64,000 nt of DNA from Amycolatopsis pittospori (GTDB taxonomy: Bacteria; Actinomycetota; Actinomycetes; Mycobacteriales; Pseudonocardiaceae). A model generated the notes under the pieces. That model ran no database searches and was not told the DNA's origin. It saw only the letters and a list, made by a program, of their open reading frames with translations. The DNA lies in contig NZ_JACBXD010000031.1 of assembly GCF_013870525.1 (NCBI RefSeq), positions 16,997-80,996 on the forward strand. The letters are read 5' to 3'. Shown here in pieces: positions 26,653-36,747 of the stretch. The translations under genes and the position numbers were made by a program. How positions within the stretch are numbered: the stretch's first letter is position 1; each line of letters starts with the position of its first letter.

Positions 26653-28275
26653 TCAGGCGCCGGGAGGCACCGGAAGCGGCATCCCCGGAACGGTCATGTC
26701 CGCGGGCGGCAGCACACCGTCGGCCAGGAAGTCCTCGACGACACTGTCCAGCGTCTTGTTGTTGTTGGCACCGCTGGCGGCGTACAGGCCATGGTCGCCT
26801 TCACCGGTGACGGTGACCATCCGGGAACCCGCGAAGGCCGCGTGCGCGCGCCTGCCTCCTTCGATCGCGGTGGCCGGGTCGTGTTCCGAGTGCAGCATCA
26901 GCACCGGTGGCACACCCTTGCCGTCGATGACCGGCAGCGGCGGCCGCGGCTTGTTCCAGTAGATGCACGGCTGGACCATCCACTTGCCACCGACCAACGT
27001 CTGCTGCCGGTCGAGGTACTGCTGTGACTGCACGACGACACTGTCGCGGTCACCGGTCCACGGGCCCTCGTTGCACCGGACCGTCCAGAACGCGGTGGGA
27101 TACGAGTCGGCGGCGGCCGCGCCGAGCCTCGGGATCAGCACGTCCTGGTTCTGGCGTGCCGACTTGATCCGGTTCGCCGCCGCGGCTCGTTCGGCGGCGG
27201 ACGCGGTCTGCTCGGTCAGGGTGCGGATGTCGACCAGCATGGTCGCCGTTCCGTGGAACTGGCTCTTGCCGTAGATGCCTTCGGCGGCGAACGAGTCGAG
27301 GATGTTCGGCCCGACCTTCATGCCGCCGTAGTCGACCGGACGCGCTCGCAGCTTCGCACGGACCTGTTCGAATGTCTCCCGGACCGCGCCGGCGGTGGTG
27401 CCGAAGTGATACAGCTTGTCGTACTTCGCCATCCACGGCAGGAAATCCTGACGCCAGCGCCGCTCGAAGCTCATCGGCTGCCAGTCGAACGCCTTCTGCC
27501 AGGTGGTGGTGAACTCGACCGGCGAATCGAGCAGGAACCGCCCGGCCCGCTCCGGAAAGCGCTGGGCGTAGTACGCGCCCATCCAGGTGCCCGCCGAGTA
27601 GCCGACCCAGTTGATCTTCGGCCGATTCAGCAGGACCCGCAGCAGGTCGATGTCGTGGATCGTCTGGTCGGTGGTGATCAACGGCCCCAGGTCGCCGGAC
27701 CGCTCCTTGCACAGCCCGACAGCCTCCTTCGTGACATCGAGAATGCGGCCCAGGTTCGCCGGATCCCGGTCACGCGGGTCGAGGTACTCGGGGTTGTCCA
27801 GAGCGCCACCGCAGGTGATCGTCGTGCTCATCCCGGTGCCGCGCGGATCGAAGCCGATCACTTCCTGATTCGCCAGCACCCGCGGCTGGTTGCGCAGTTT
27901 CACCGGCCAGATCCGCCCGGCCGCACCAGGGCCACCCGGGTTGATGAACAGCGCTTGTGTCGCCGTACCGGTGGCGGGCAGCCTGCTGATCGCGATGGTG
28001 AGATCGCGGGTGTCGGCGAGGTTCTTCCAGTCGCGCGGCGTCAGGTAGGTCGCGCACTGGATGTTCTCCGCACCGGCGGGCGGTTTGGACGGCAGCTCGT
28101 TGTCCGCGCATGGATGCCAGTTGATCGGCTGTTCGGCGTACTTCGCGGGAATTCCCGTCGAGTTGATCGGCAGGGATTCGTCGACCGGATCGATTGTCGC
28201 GACAGCGGGTGTGAGCCCGCTCAGCATGAGGCCCGCGATGGCCGGAACGACCAGCGCGTAACGGAATCTCTTCAT
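26653..28275 (-). CDS. Secreted alpha/beta hydrolase, tripeptidyl aminopeptidase-like
   Basis: 540 residues with a signal peptide (about 1-27). The oxyanion region is NPGGPGAAG (112-120), followed by GFDPRGTGMS; the nucleophile elbow is GYSAGTW with Ser227, then the C-terminal TAP-type block with LHSEHDPATAIEGGRRAHAAF (Asp) and TGEGDHGLY (His). This is the Streptomyces SlpD/Tap group of exported aminopeptidases. Typical members have GGSYG at the elbow; GYSAG is a common variant. Six or more cysteines suggest disulfides. It is monocistronic and divergent from the siderophore importer. Confidence 0.9.
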   Translation of the reverse strand: MKRFRYALVVPAIAGLMLSGLTPAVATIDPVDESLPINSTGIPAKYAEQPINWHPCADNELPSKPPAGAENIQCATYLTPRDWKNLADTRDLTIAISRLPATGTATQALFINPGGPGAAGRIWPVKLRNQPRVLANQEVIGFDPRGTGMSTTITCGGALDNPEYLDPRDRDPANLGRILDVTKEAVGLCKERSGDLGPLITTDQTIHDIDLLRVLLNRPKINWVGYSAGTWMGAYYAQRFPERAGRFLLDSPVEFTTTWQKAFDWQPMSFERRWRQDFLPWMAKYDKLYHFGTTAGAVRETFEQVRAKLRARPVDYGGMKVGPNILDSFAAEGIYGKSQFHGTATMLVDIRTLTEQTASAAERAAAANRIKSARQNQDVLIPRLGAAAADSYPTAFWTVRCNEGPWTGDRDSVVVQSQQYLDRQQTLVGGKWMVQPCIYWNKPRPPLPVIDGKGVPPVLMLHSEHDPATAIEGGRRAHAAFAGSRMVTVTGEGDHGLYAASGANNNKTLDSVVEDFLADGVLPPADMTVPGMPLPVPPGA

Positions 28276-28505
28276 TTATTACATCCCCAGTTTCTGTCGC
28301 GTCCTCACGCGACCGGCACCTTGATACCGGATCCCGGACTCGCCCGCCCGCGGATTCAGGGAAACCGTGGGCCGTCGTCGCGAAGATCGGCTCCAGCGGC
28401 CGGGGAGCACCCTGGCGATGACGGCGCCGAGCACCGCGCTCGCACCGGTAACCGGACCATCACCCCACGCTTTGTGTCACTCGCGACATCGGCCTGACCG
28501 CTTCC

Positions 28506-28524
28506 TTAGGTTAGGCTCCCCTCA
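28506..28524. promoter_or_regulatory. IdeR/DtxR-type iron box
   Basis: TTAGGTTAGGCTCCCCT matches the left and central parts of the actinobacterial iron box TTAGGTTAGGCTAACCTAA; the right half is degenerate. It ends at the start codon of the siderophore ATPase gene, where a bound iron-loaded repressor would block expression. The rest of the 248-base divergent gap (28276-28523) shows nothing else. Confidence 0.8.
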
Positions 28525-29339
28525 TGTCTACGGAAGACGCGCTGCTCACCGGCCATGACCTGGTGCTCGCGCACCAAGAGCGGGCCGTGGTGGACGGCGT
28601 GTCCCTGTCACTGCGCGCGGGTACCGTGACCGCGCTCGTCGGGCCGAACGGCTCCGGGAAGTCGACGCTGCTGCGTTCGCTGGCGCGTCTGCACAAGCCT
28701 CGTGAGGGCACCGTCGCGCTCGGCGACCGCACCGTCTGGGGCGGGAATGCGTTGTCGGGCAAGGAGTTCGCCCGCAAGGTCACGTTGCTGACCCAGCACC
28801 GGCCGACACCCAGCGGAGTCTCCGTCCGTGACGTGGTCTCCTACGGCCGCTACCCGTACCGCTCCGGCTGGCGCGGGGTCGACACCGACGGCGCCGCCGC
28901 GATCCGCCGCGCGATGGAACTCACCGGCGTGACGCCGATGGCCGAACGCGGCGTCGACGAACTGTCCGGCGGTGAACTCCAGCGCGTCTGGCTCGCTTCC
29001 TGCCTCGCGCAGCAGACTTCGGTACTGCTGCTGGACGAGCCCACCAACCACCTCGACCTGCGCTACCAGGTCGAGATCCTCGACGTCGTCCGCGATCTCG
29101 CCAACGAAGGCGTCGCGGTCGGCGTGGTGCTGCACGACCTCGACCACGCGGCGATCATCGCCGACGAGGTCGTGCTGCTGAGCGAGGGAACCATCGTGGC
29201 CACGGGTGACATCGGGCAGGTCCTCACCACCGAGCACCTCTCCCAGGCCTACGGCGTCACCGTCCACGTCGCGAACGACCCGGTCACGGGCGCGATCCAC
29301 TGCAGGCCACTCGGGCGGCATTCGCCCCGGCCCGCCTGA
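28524..29339 (+). CDS. Iron-siderophore ABC transporter ATP-binding protein
   Basis: 271 residues. Walker A GPNGSGKST (40-48), LSGGELQR signature (147-154), LLLDEPTNHLD Walker B, and VVSYGRYPYRSGWRG in the Q-loop region, as in FepC/FhuC. The gene is first in the operon, directly behind the iron box, with the binding lipoprotein and a fused permease downstream. The ATG is almost at the operator edge with no strong ribosome binding site, so the transcript may be leaderless. Confidence 0.93.
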   Translation: MSTEDALLTGHDLVLAHQERAVVDGVSLSLRAGTVTALVGPNGSGKSTLLRSLARLHKPREGTVALGDRTVWGGNALSGKEFARKVTLLTQHRPTPSGVSVRDVVSYGRYPYRSGWRGVDTDGAAAIRRAMELTGVTPMAERGVDELSGGELQRVWLASCLAQQTSVLLLDEPTNHLDLRYQVEILDVVRDLANEGVAVGVVLHDLDHAAIIADEVVLLSEGTIVATGDIGQVLTTEHLSQAYGVTVHVANDPVTGAIHCRPLGRHSPRPA

Positions 29340-29356
29340 GAAATCCAGGAAGAACC

Positions 29357-30334
29357 ATGCGTTTGCTGACCCCTGTCGCCCTCCTCGCGACGGCGGCGCT
29401 GCTGCTGTCCGCCTGCGGCACCACCGAGTCCCCCGCGGCCGCGCCGAGCGAGGCCGCCCCCGCCGGCGGACCGGTCACCGTGACCGACGCGCGCGGCAAG
29501 GCCGTCAACCTCAAGGCCCCCGCGAAGCGTGTCGTCGCGCTCGAATGGGGCGAGGCCGAGATGGTCGCTTCGCTCGGCGTCATGCCGGTCGGCGCCGCGG
29601 ACGTCGCCGGCTACAACGTCTGGGACAAGGCCGCCCCGCTGACCGCCGAGGTCAAGGACGTCGGCAAGCGCAACGAGCCCAGCGTCGACGCGATCGTCGG
29701 ACTGAACCCCGACGTCGTCATCATCGCCGAGGAGCGCGACTCGCCCCTGGTGCCGCAGATCGAGAAGTACGTCCCGGTCGTGGTCACCAAGACCAGCGAC
29801 GCGAGCCGTAACTTCGACCGCCTGCGCGAGGACTTCAAGCTGATCGCGAAGACCGTCGGCAAGGAGGCCGAGGCGGAGAAGCAACTGTCCGAAATGGACG
29901 CCAAGCTCGCCGAAGGCAAGAAGGCCGTCGAGGCCAAGGGCGTCGCGGGCACGCCGTTCCTGATGGCCGACGCCTACCTCGAAGGCAGCACCGTCAGCGT
30001 TCGCCCGTTCGGCAAGGGTTCGCTGGTCTCCGACACCGCCGAGGCCGTCGGCCTGAAGAACGTCTGGACCGGCCAGGTCGACCCGCAGTGGGGTCTCGGC
30101 CAGACCGACGTCGAAGGCCTGACCGCGATCACCGACCCGAAGACCGTGCTGTTCTACAGCGCGTCCGAAGAGGACGTCTTCACCACCGGGCTCGCGCAGA
30201 ACGCGGTGTACCAGCGGCTGCCGTTCGTGGTGTCGAAGAAGATCCACAAGCTGGAGTCCGGCACGTGGACCTTCGGCGGGCCGAAGTCGATCATCGCCAC
30301 CGCCGATCAGATCGTGAAGGCCATCACCGCCTGA
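29357..30334 (+). CDS. Iron-siderophore ABC transporter substrate-binding lipoprotein
   Basis: 325 residues. Lipobox LSAC (Cys20), then an Ala/Pro-rich linker and a FecB/FepB-type class III binding fold: VTDARGKAVNLKAPAKRVVALEWGEAEMVASLG, LNPDVVII near 115, and the long backbone helix NFDRLREDFKLIAKTVG. AGGAAG lies 6 bases upstream of the ATG. Its TGA overlaps the permease ATG. The siderophore cannot be told from sequence; no siderophore synthetase is nearby. Confidence 0.92.
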   Translation: MRLLTPVALLATAALLLSACGTTESPAAAPSEAAPAGGPVTVTDARGKAVNLKAPAKRVVALEWGEAEMVASLGVMPVGAADVAGYNVWDKAAPLTAEVKDVGKRNEPSVDAIVGLNPDVVIIAEERDSPLVPQIEKYVPVVVTKTSDASRNFDRLREDFKLIAKTVGKEAEAEKQLSEMDAKLAEGKKAVEAKGVAGTPFLMADAYLEGSTVSVRPFGKGSLVSDTAEAVGLKNVWTGQVDPQWGLGQTDVEGLTAITDPKTVLFYSASEEDVFTTGLAQNAVYQRLPFVVSKKIHKLESGTWTFGGPKSIIATADQIVKAITA

Positions 30335-32412
30335 TGATCAAGCCGGTCCGAGGTACTTCTTCCCGCCGAGGGCTCATCGATACGCCTCGTGCACCACAAG
30401 CCATCCGCTCGGCGGTGGTGTCGGTCGGGCTGGTCGTGCTGATCGTCGTCCTCGCCGGTATCCACCTGACGCAGGGCACCTCGACGTCCGGTCCGCTGGA
30501 CGTGGTCAAGGCGCTCTTCGGCCAAGGGGACGCGCAAACCCTCGCGGTGCTGGAGGGTTCGCGTGTCCCCCGGCTGCTCGCCGCGTTGCTGCTGGGCGTC
30601 GCGCTCGGCGTCGCGGGCGCGGGAATGCAGTCCGTGGCACGGAATCCGCTCGCCTCGCCGGACACGCTCGCGGTCAACGCCGGCGCGCATTTCGCCGTCG
30701 TGGCGATCTCCGCGTTCGGCCTCTCGCTGCCGCTCGTGCCGGTGGGCGGGGCGGCGTTCGTGGGCGGGCTCGTCGCGGCCGTGATCGTGCTGGGCCTGGC
30801 GGGCGGCGGATCGGCGAGTCCGCGGCTGGTGCTCGTCGGCTCCGCGGTGCTGCTCGCACTCCAGTCGGTGACCGTCCTGATGCTGCTCATGTTCGAGGAG
30901 GAGACGTCGGGGCTGTTCGCCTGGGGCAGCGGTTCCCTGACCGTGTCCGACCTGCGCGCGACCGGGCAGATGACGCCGATCGTGGTGGTCGCCGTCGCGG
31001 TGCTCGTCGCGATGGGGCGCAAACTCGACGTCCTCGCGCTCGGCGACGACAACGCGACGGTGCTCGGCCTGCGGGTCCGGGAGACGCGGATCGGCGCGAT
31101 CCTGCTGACCGTCGCGCTGACCGCGGCGGCGGTGACCGTCGCCGGCCCGGTCGGTTTCGTCGGGCTGAGCGCGCCAGTGATCACGAAGCTGCTGCTGCCG
31201 ATCGCCAAGCACCGCGTGCTGCTGCCGGTGTCCGGGCTGGTCGGCGTGGTGACCGTGCTCGGCGCCGACGTCGTCCTGCGGGCGATCATGGGTTCGGCCG
31301 CCGCCGTGCGGGTGCCGACCGGGGTGGTCACCACGATCATCGGCGCCGTCGTGATGGTGTGGCTGGCGCGGCGCGGACGCGGCAGTGGCTCGCGCCGTCC
31401 GGCCCCGGCCGGACGGGTCGGGCTCGCCGGATCGAACCGGCGGCTCGTGCTGATCTCGGCCGTGCTGGTGGCGCTGCTCGCCGTGATCCCCGTGGTGGGC
31501 ATGATGCTCGGCGACCGGATGGTGCTGCTCGGCGACCTGATGAACTGGGTCACCGGCAACACCGGGACCGCGCTCACCTTCGTACTGGACCAACGGCTTC
31601 CGCGGGTGCTCGCCGCACTGCTCGCCGGTGCCGCGCTCGCGGTGTCCGGTTGCGGGATCCAGTCGGTCAGCCGTAACCCGCTCGCCGAACCGGGTCTGCT
31701 CGGTATCACCGCGGGTGCCGGACTCGGCGCGATCACGCTGATCACCATCGTCCCCGCGGTCGGCGCCTGGTCCATCGCGGGCGCCGCCGGTCTCGGCGCC
31801 ACCGTGGTGTTCTTGCTGGTCTACGGGCTGGCGTGGCGATCCGGACTGGATTCGGACCGCCTGGTGATCATCGGTATCGCGGTCTGGTCGGCCGGGATGG
31901 CGCTGATCACGCTGCTGATCGTCGTCTCCGACCCGTGGAACTCGGCGAAGGCGCTGACGTGGCTTTCGGGGTCGACCTACGGCCGCACGCTGGAGCAGGT
32001 CGCGCCCGTGGCGCTCTCGCTGATCGCGCTGACGCCGTTGTTGTGGCTGAAGCACCGCGAACTCGACCTGCACGCCCTCGACGAGGACACGCCGCGAGTG
32101 CTCGGGATGCGCATCGAACGGTCGCGGCTGGTGGTCCTGGCGGCTTCCGGGATCCTCGCGGCCACCGCGGTGTCCGCGATCGGCGTGGTCGTCTTCGTCG
32201 GGCTGGTCGCGCCGCATCTGGCGCGGTCGCTGGTCGGTGGACGGCACGGCCGGGTCATCCCGGTGGCGGCGGCACTCGGCGCGCTCCTGGTGAGCCTCGC
32301 CGACACCCTCGGGCGGACGGTCATCGCGCCCGCCCAGATCCCGGCGGGTCTGGTCATCGCGATGGTCGGGACGCCGTACTTCGTCCTGGTGCTCTGGCGG
32401 ACCCGGCCCTAG
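30334..32412 (+). CDS. Fused double iron-siderophore ABC permease (FecCD-FecCD)
   Basis: 692 residues, twice the length of a normal FecC/FecD permease. Each half has its own copy of the family motif: RVPRLLAALLLGVALGVAGAGMQSVARNPLASPDTLAVNAGAHF (about 70-112) and RLPRVLAALLAGAALAVSGCGIQSVSRNPLAEPGLLGITAGAGL (about 427-470), and each ends with a FVGL(S/V)AP block. A linker rich in Arg and Gly near 350-366 joins them. E. coli FhuB has the same fused form, so one chain can form the whole membrane channel. ATGA overlap with the lipoprotein gene. Confidence 0.94.
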   Translation: MIKPVRGTSSRRGLIDTPRAPQAIRSAVVSVGLVVLIVVLAGIHLTQGTSTSGPLDVVKALFGQGDAQTLAVLEGSRVPRLLAALLLGVALGVAGAGMQSVARNPLASPDTLAVNAGAHFAVVAISAFGLSLPLVPVGGAAFVGGLVAAVIVLGLAGGGSASPRLVLVGSAVLLALQSVTVLMLLMFEEETSGLFAWGSGSLTVSDLRATGQMTPIVVVAVAVLVAMGRKLDVLALGDDNATVLGLRVRETRIGAILLTVALTAAAVTVAGPVGFVGLSAPVITKLLLPIAKHRVLLPVSGLVGVVTVLGADVVLRAIMGSAAAVRVPTGVVTTIIGAVVMVWLARRGRGSGSRRPAPAGRVGLAGSNRRLVLISAVLVALLAVIPVVGMMLGDRMVLLGDLMNWVTGNTGTALTFVLDQRLPRVLAALLAGAALAVSGCGIQSVSRNPLAEPGLLGITAGAGLGAITLITIVPAVGAWSIAGAAGLGATVVFLLVYGLAWRSGLDSDRLVIIGIAVWSAGMALITLLIVVSDPWNSAKALTWLSGSTYGRTLEQVAPVALSLIALTPLLWLKHRELDLHALDEDTPRVLGMRIERSRLVVLAASGILAATAVSAIGVVVFVGLVAPHLARSLVGGRHGRVIPVAAALGALLVSLADTLGRTVIAPAQIPAGLVIAMVGTPYFVLVLWRTRP

Positions 32413-32515
32413 ACGGACGGCAAGCGTGATCAGACGGACGGCGCGCGTGATCAGGCGGACGGCAAGCGTGATGGGACGGACGGCGCGCTGCCGTCCGTCC
32501 CATCACGCGTGATCG
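32412..32515. repeat. 21-bp unit array, family D copy 2, ending in a hairpin
   Basis: Units start at 32412, 32433, 32454 and 32475 (GACGGACGGCAAGCGTGATC type), then the sequence folds back: 18-base arms at 32467-32484 and 32490-32507 with a 5-base loop. It fills the gap between the convergent permease and htpG genes, beginning at the permease stop, and can terminate both. Confidence 0.9.
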
Positions 32516-32519
32516 CCGC

Positions 32520-34382
<1,863 letters not shown>

Positions 34383-34411
34383 GCGGCGATATTACCGAGC
34401 GCGGATCCGGG

Positions 34412-35998
34412 TCAGGCCAGCCTCTGCCGGGCCACCTCGGTGAGGCCGTCGCCGATGGCCTGTTCGATGGTGGTGACGGCGGACCGGCCGGTGGTCTCGA
34501 CGGTGGCGATCACGTTGCCGAAATGCGGCCCCGACGTCTTGGTCCAGTCGAGCGGGGCCGGTTCGACGCCGCCCCGGCGTGCCCAGCGGCGCGCGAGCGA
34601 GGCCACCCGGGCCGACCAGGTCGCGGCGAAGGCGAGCCGAAGCGGCCGAGGCATCGCGTTGTGGACCGGCGAGCAGGTGAGCTGGTAGACCGCCGACGTC
34701 ACCGGCTCCGGGTAACGCGCCTCGGCGATGTAGGCGTGGTGGACGTCGCCGGAGAGCACGGCGATGCTGGCGGGCGGGTCTTCGCGCCGCCCCTCGCGGG
34801 CGATCATCGCGGCGAGCCGGACGAACGAGTCGCGGAACGCCGCCCAGTGTTCGAGGTCGGCCGCCTGCCGGATCTTCTCCGCGAGGCGGCCCCGCCACCC
34901 GGGCCGTTCGCAGGCACGCTCGTTGAGCGACTGCAGATGGGAGATCACCGGCGGCAGCAGCCACGGCAGCGACGAACCGATGAGCAGGTGATCGCAGGGG
35001 CTCGCGGCGTTGTCCTCGATCCACTCGAACTCGTCGTCGTCGACCATGGACCGGGTACCACCGGCGAGGATCCGGCCGGCGCGGCTGTCGATCACCAGCA
35101 GCCGCACCTTGCCGAAGTCGCGGCGGTAACTCCACCGGGCGCCCTTGGTGCCGTCGCGTTCGTTGTCGGCCTCGTCGGCGTACGCGACGAGCAGGTCGGC
35201 GTTGTCACCGCCGGAGGCGATCGCCTTCTGATAGGTCTCGTCCTCGGCGAGTTCGGCCGGGCCGAGGTTCCCCAGGTGCTGATACGCCCAGTACGACATG
35301 ATCGCGCCGCGCAGCCGCTCCTGCCACCACGGCTGTTCGCGCATCTGCTGCCGCCAGGTGTGCGAGGTGTTCCAGTCGTCGCGGACGTCGTGGTCGTCGA
35401 AGATCATCGACGTCGGCACGGTGGAGAGCAGCCAGCGGATGGACGGTTCGCCCCAGGCTTCGAGGTAGAGGTGGGTGTACTCCTCGAAATCGGTCACCTC
35501 GGTGCCGGGCGGCTTCGAAGTGTCGCGACGCCGCGAGAGCCATTCCTTCGTCTCGTCCGTGGTCTCGTCGGCGTACACCTGGTCGCCCAGCATCAGCAGC
35601 GCCTGTGGCCATTCGGCGTCGTCGCCCTCCGCCATCCGGCGGGCGTAGGCGGCCAGCGCGTCCGGGCCGAAGGAGTCGTGTTCGTGTGGTTTGCGACAGG
35701 AGCCGAACACCAGCCGGAACCGGGACTCTTCCTCGGGCAGGGTCCGGATGCGGCTGGGCGGGAACGCGGAATCCGCCTCTGGCCACACCTTCTCACCGTC
35801 CACACGCACCTCGTACGGCGTGCTGGTCCCGGGCTCCAGGCCGGTCAGCACCAGCAGGGCGTAGTGGTGGCCGCGGATCTCGAACGTCCTCGCCGTCGTT
35901 CCGAGGACCTCGACCTCACTCGCCGTACCGGTTTCGACCCACACCGTGGCCGAGGTCGAGTCGACATGACGCAGCAACGGACCCAGGCGCAGACTCAT
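34412..35998 (-). CDS. phoD: PhoD-type alkaline phosphatase/phosphodiesterase
   Basis: 528 residues from the ATG at 35998; a GTG 3 codons upstream (36007) is equally possible. A short fibronectin-like N-terminal region (ATVWVETGTASEVEVLG) precedes the metallophosphatase core: FGSCRKPHEHDSF with the conserved Cys metal ligand, LMLGDQVYADET, MIFDDHDVRDDWN, and LSGDVHHAYIAEA. These match the Fe/Ca PhoD centre. No Tat or Sec signal precedes it, so this copy appears cytoplasmic, unlike classical secreted PhoD. Confidence 0.88.
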   Translation of the reverse strand: MSLRLGPLLRHVDSTSATVWVETGTASEVEVLGTTARTFEIRGHHYALLVLTGLEPGTSTPYEVRVDGEKVWPEADSAFPPSRIRTLPEEESRFRLVFGSCRKPHEHDSFGPDALAAYARRMAEGDDAEWPQALLMLGDQVYADETTDETKEWLSRRRDTSKPPGTEVTDFEEYTHLYLEAWGEPSIRWLLSTVPTSMIFDDHDVRDDWNTSHTWRQQMREQPWWQERLRGAIMSYWAYQHLGNLGPAELAEDETYQKAIASGGDNADLLVAYADEADNERDGTKGARWSYRRDFGKVRLLVIDSRAGRILAGGTRSMVDDDEFEWIEDNAASPCDHLLIGSSLPWLLPPVISHLQSLNERACERPGWRGRLAEKIRQAADLEHWAAFRDSFVRLAAMIAREGRREDPPASIAVLSGDVHHAYIAEARYPEPVTSAVYQLTCSPVHNAMPRPLRLAFAATWSARVASLARRWARRGGVEPAPLDWTKTSGPHFGNVIATVETTGRSAVTTIEQAIGDGLTEVARQRLA

Positions 35999-36047
35999 TC
36001 CTGTCACGGTGCCACAGCCGGACGAAGATCGTGCGCTGAGCGGAGCG

Positions 36048-36665
36048 TCAGCCGATCCGAGCGAAGATCTCCCGGATCTCGGTCAGCGCGTTCTGCCGTT
36101 CGGTGTCGTCTTCGTACGCTCCGTCGGAAGCCCGGTCTTCGACGATCGCCTCGGGGGTGAACTCCTCGCCGAACCGGTAGTCGCCGAGGCAGTAGGTGAA
36201 TCCCGACTCGCTCAGCGGGTCAAGGCCTTCCCGGCGACAGTGGTCGAGGAAGCCTTCGGCCTGATGCCACCGCTCACCGTCGAACCAGAACACGCCACCG
36301 GCGTAGAGGATCGTCGCCCCCGTCTCCGCGTCGACGAGGTTCAGCGACTCGTAGTTCTCGGGCCGGTCACGGACCAGACCGACCAGCTGTGCGGGGACGC
36401 CGCCGTAGAGCGCCTCCTGCTCCGCGTAGCTTCCCTCGGCGAACAGGTTCAAGTCCGACTCGTGGTCGAAGGTCAGCAACAGCGCGTGCTCGTCCGGGGT
36501 GAAGTACCAGACGGCCGATTGTCCGCCGCCGTCGTTCCAGGCGAATCGCTCCGCACCGTCCACCACGACCGGCGTGATCTCGGTGACCGCGTCGATCACC
36601 GCGGCGCGTCGTCGCACCTCGTCGAGGGAGGTCGCGCCGAGGGCGGCCCAGATCTCGTCACTCAC
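36048..36665 (-). CDS. Hypothetical protein (acidic, cytosolic)
   Basis: 205 residues, GTG start. No signal or membrane segments. Aromatic and acidic blocks such as SAVWYFTPDEHALLLTFDHESDLN and GGVFWFDGERWHQAEGF suggest a compact alpha/beta fold. I do not recognise the family. It is 50 bases upstream of the PhoD start in the same direction, so a short operon with phoD and htpG is possible; divergent from the sulfatase-like gene. Confidence 0.7.
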   Translation of the reverse strand: MSDEIWAALGATSLDEVRRRAAVIDAVTEITPVVVDGAERFAWNDGGGQSAVWYFTPDEHALLLTFDHESDLNLFAEGSYAEQEALYGGVPAQLVGLVRDRPENYESLNLVDAETGATILYAGGVFWFDGERWHQAEGFLDHCRREGLDPLSESGFTYCLGDYRFGEEFTPEAIVEDRASDGAYEDDTERQNALTEIREIFARIG

Positions 36666-36747
36666 CGGCGCAGCCTACCGACCGTTGAACCGCTGAAGCC
36701 CGGCATCCGTGTAACCGGATGAGGCCGCCGCACGGAGGGAACCCGAG

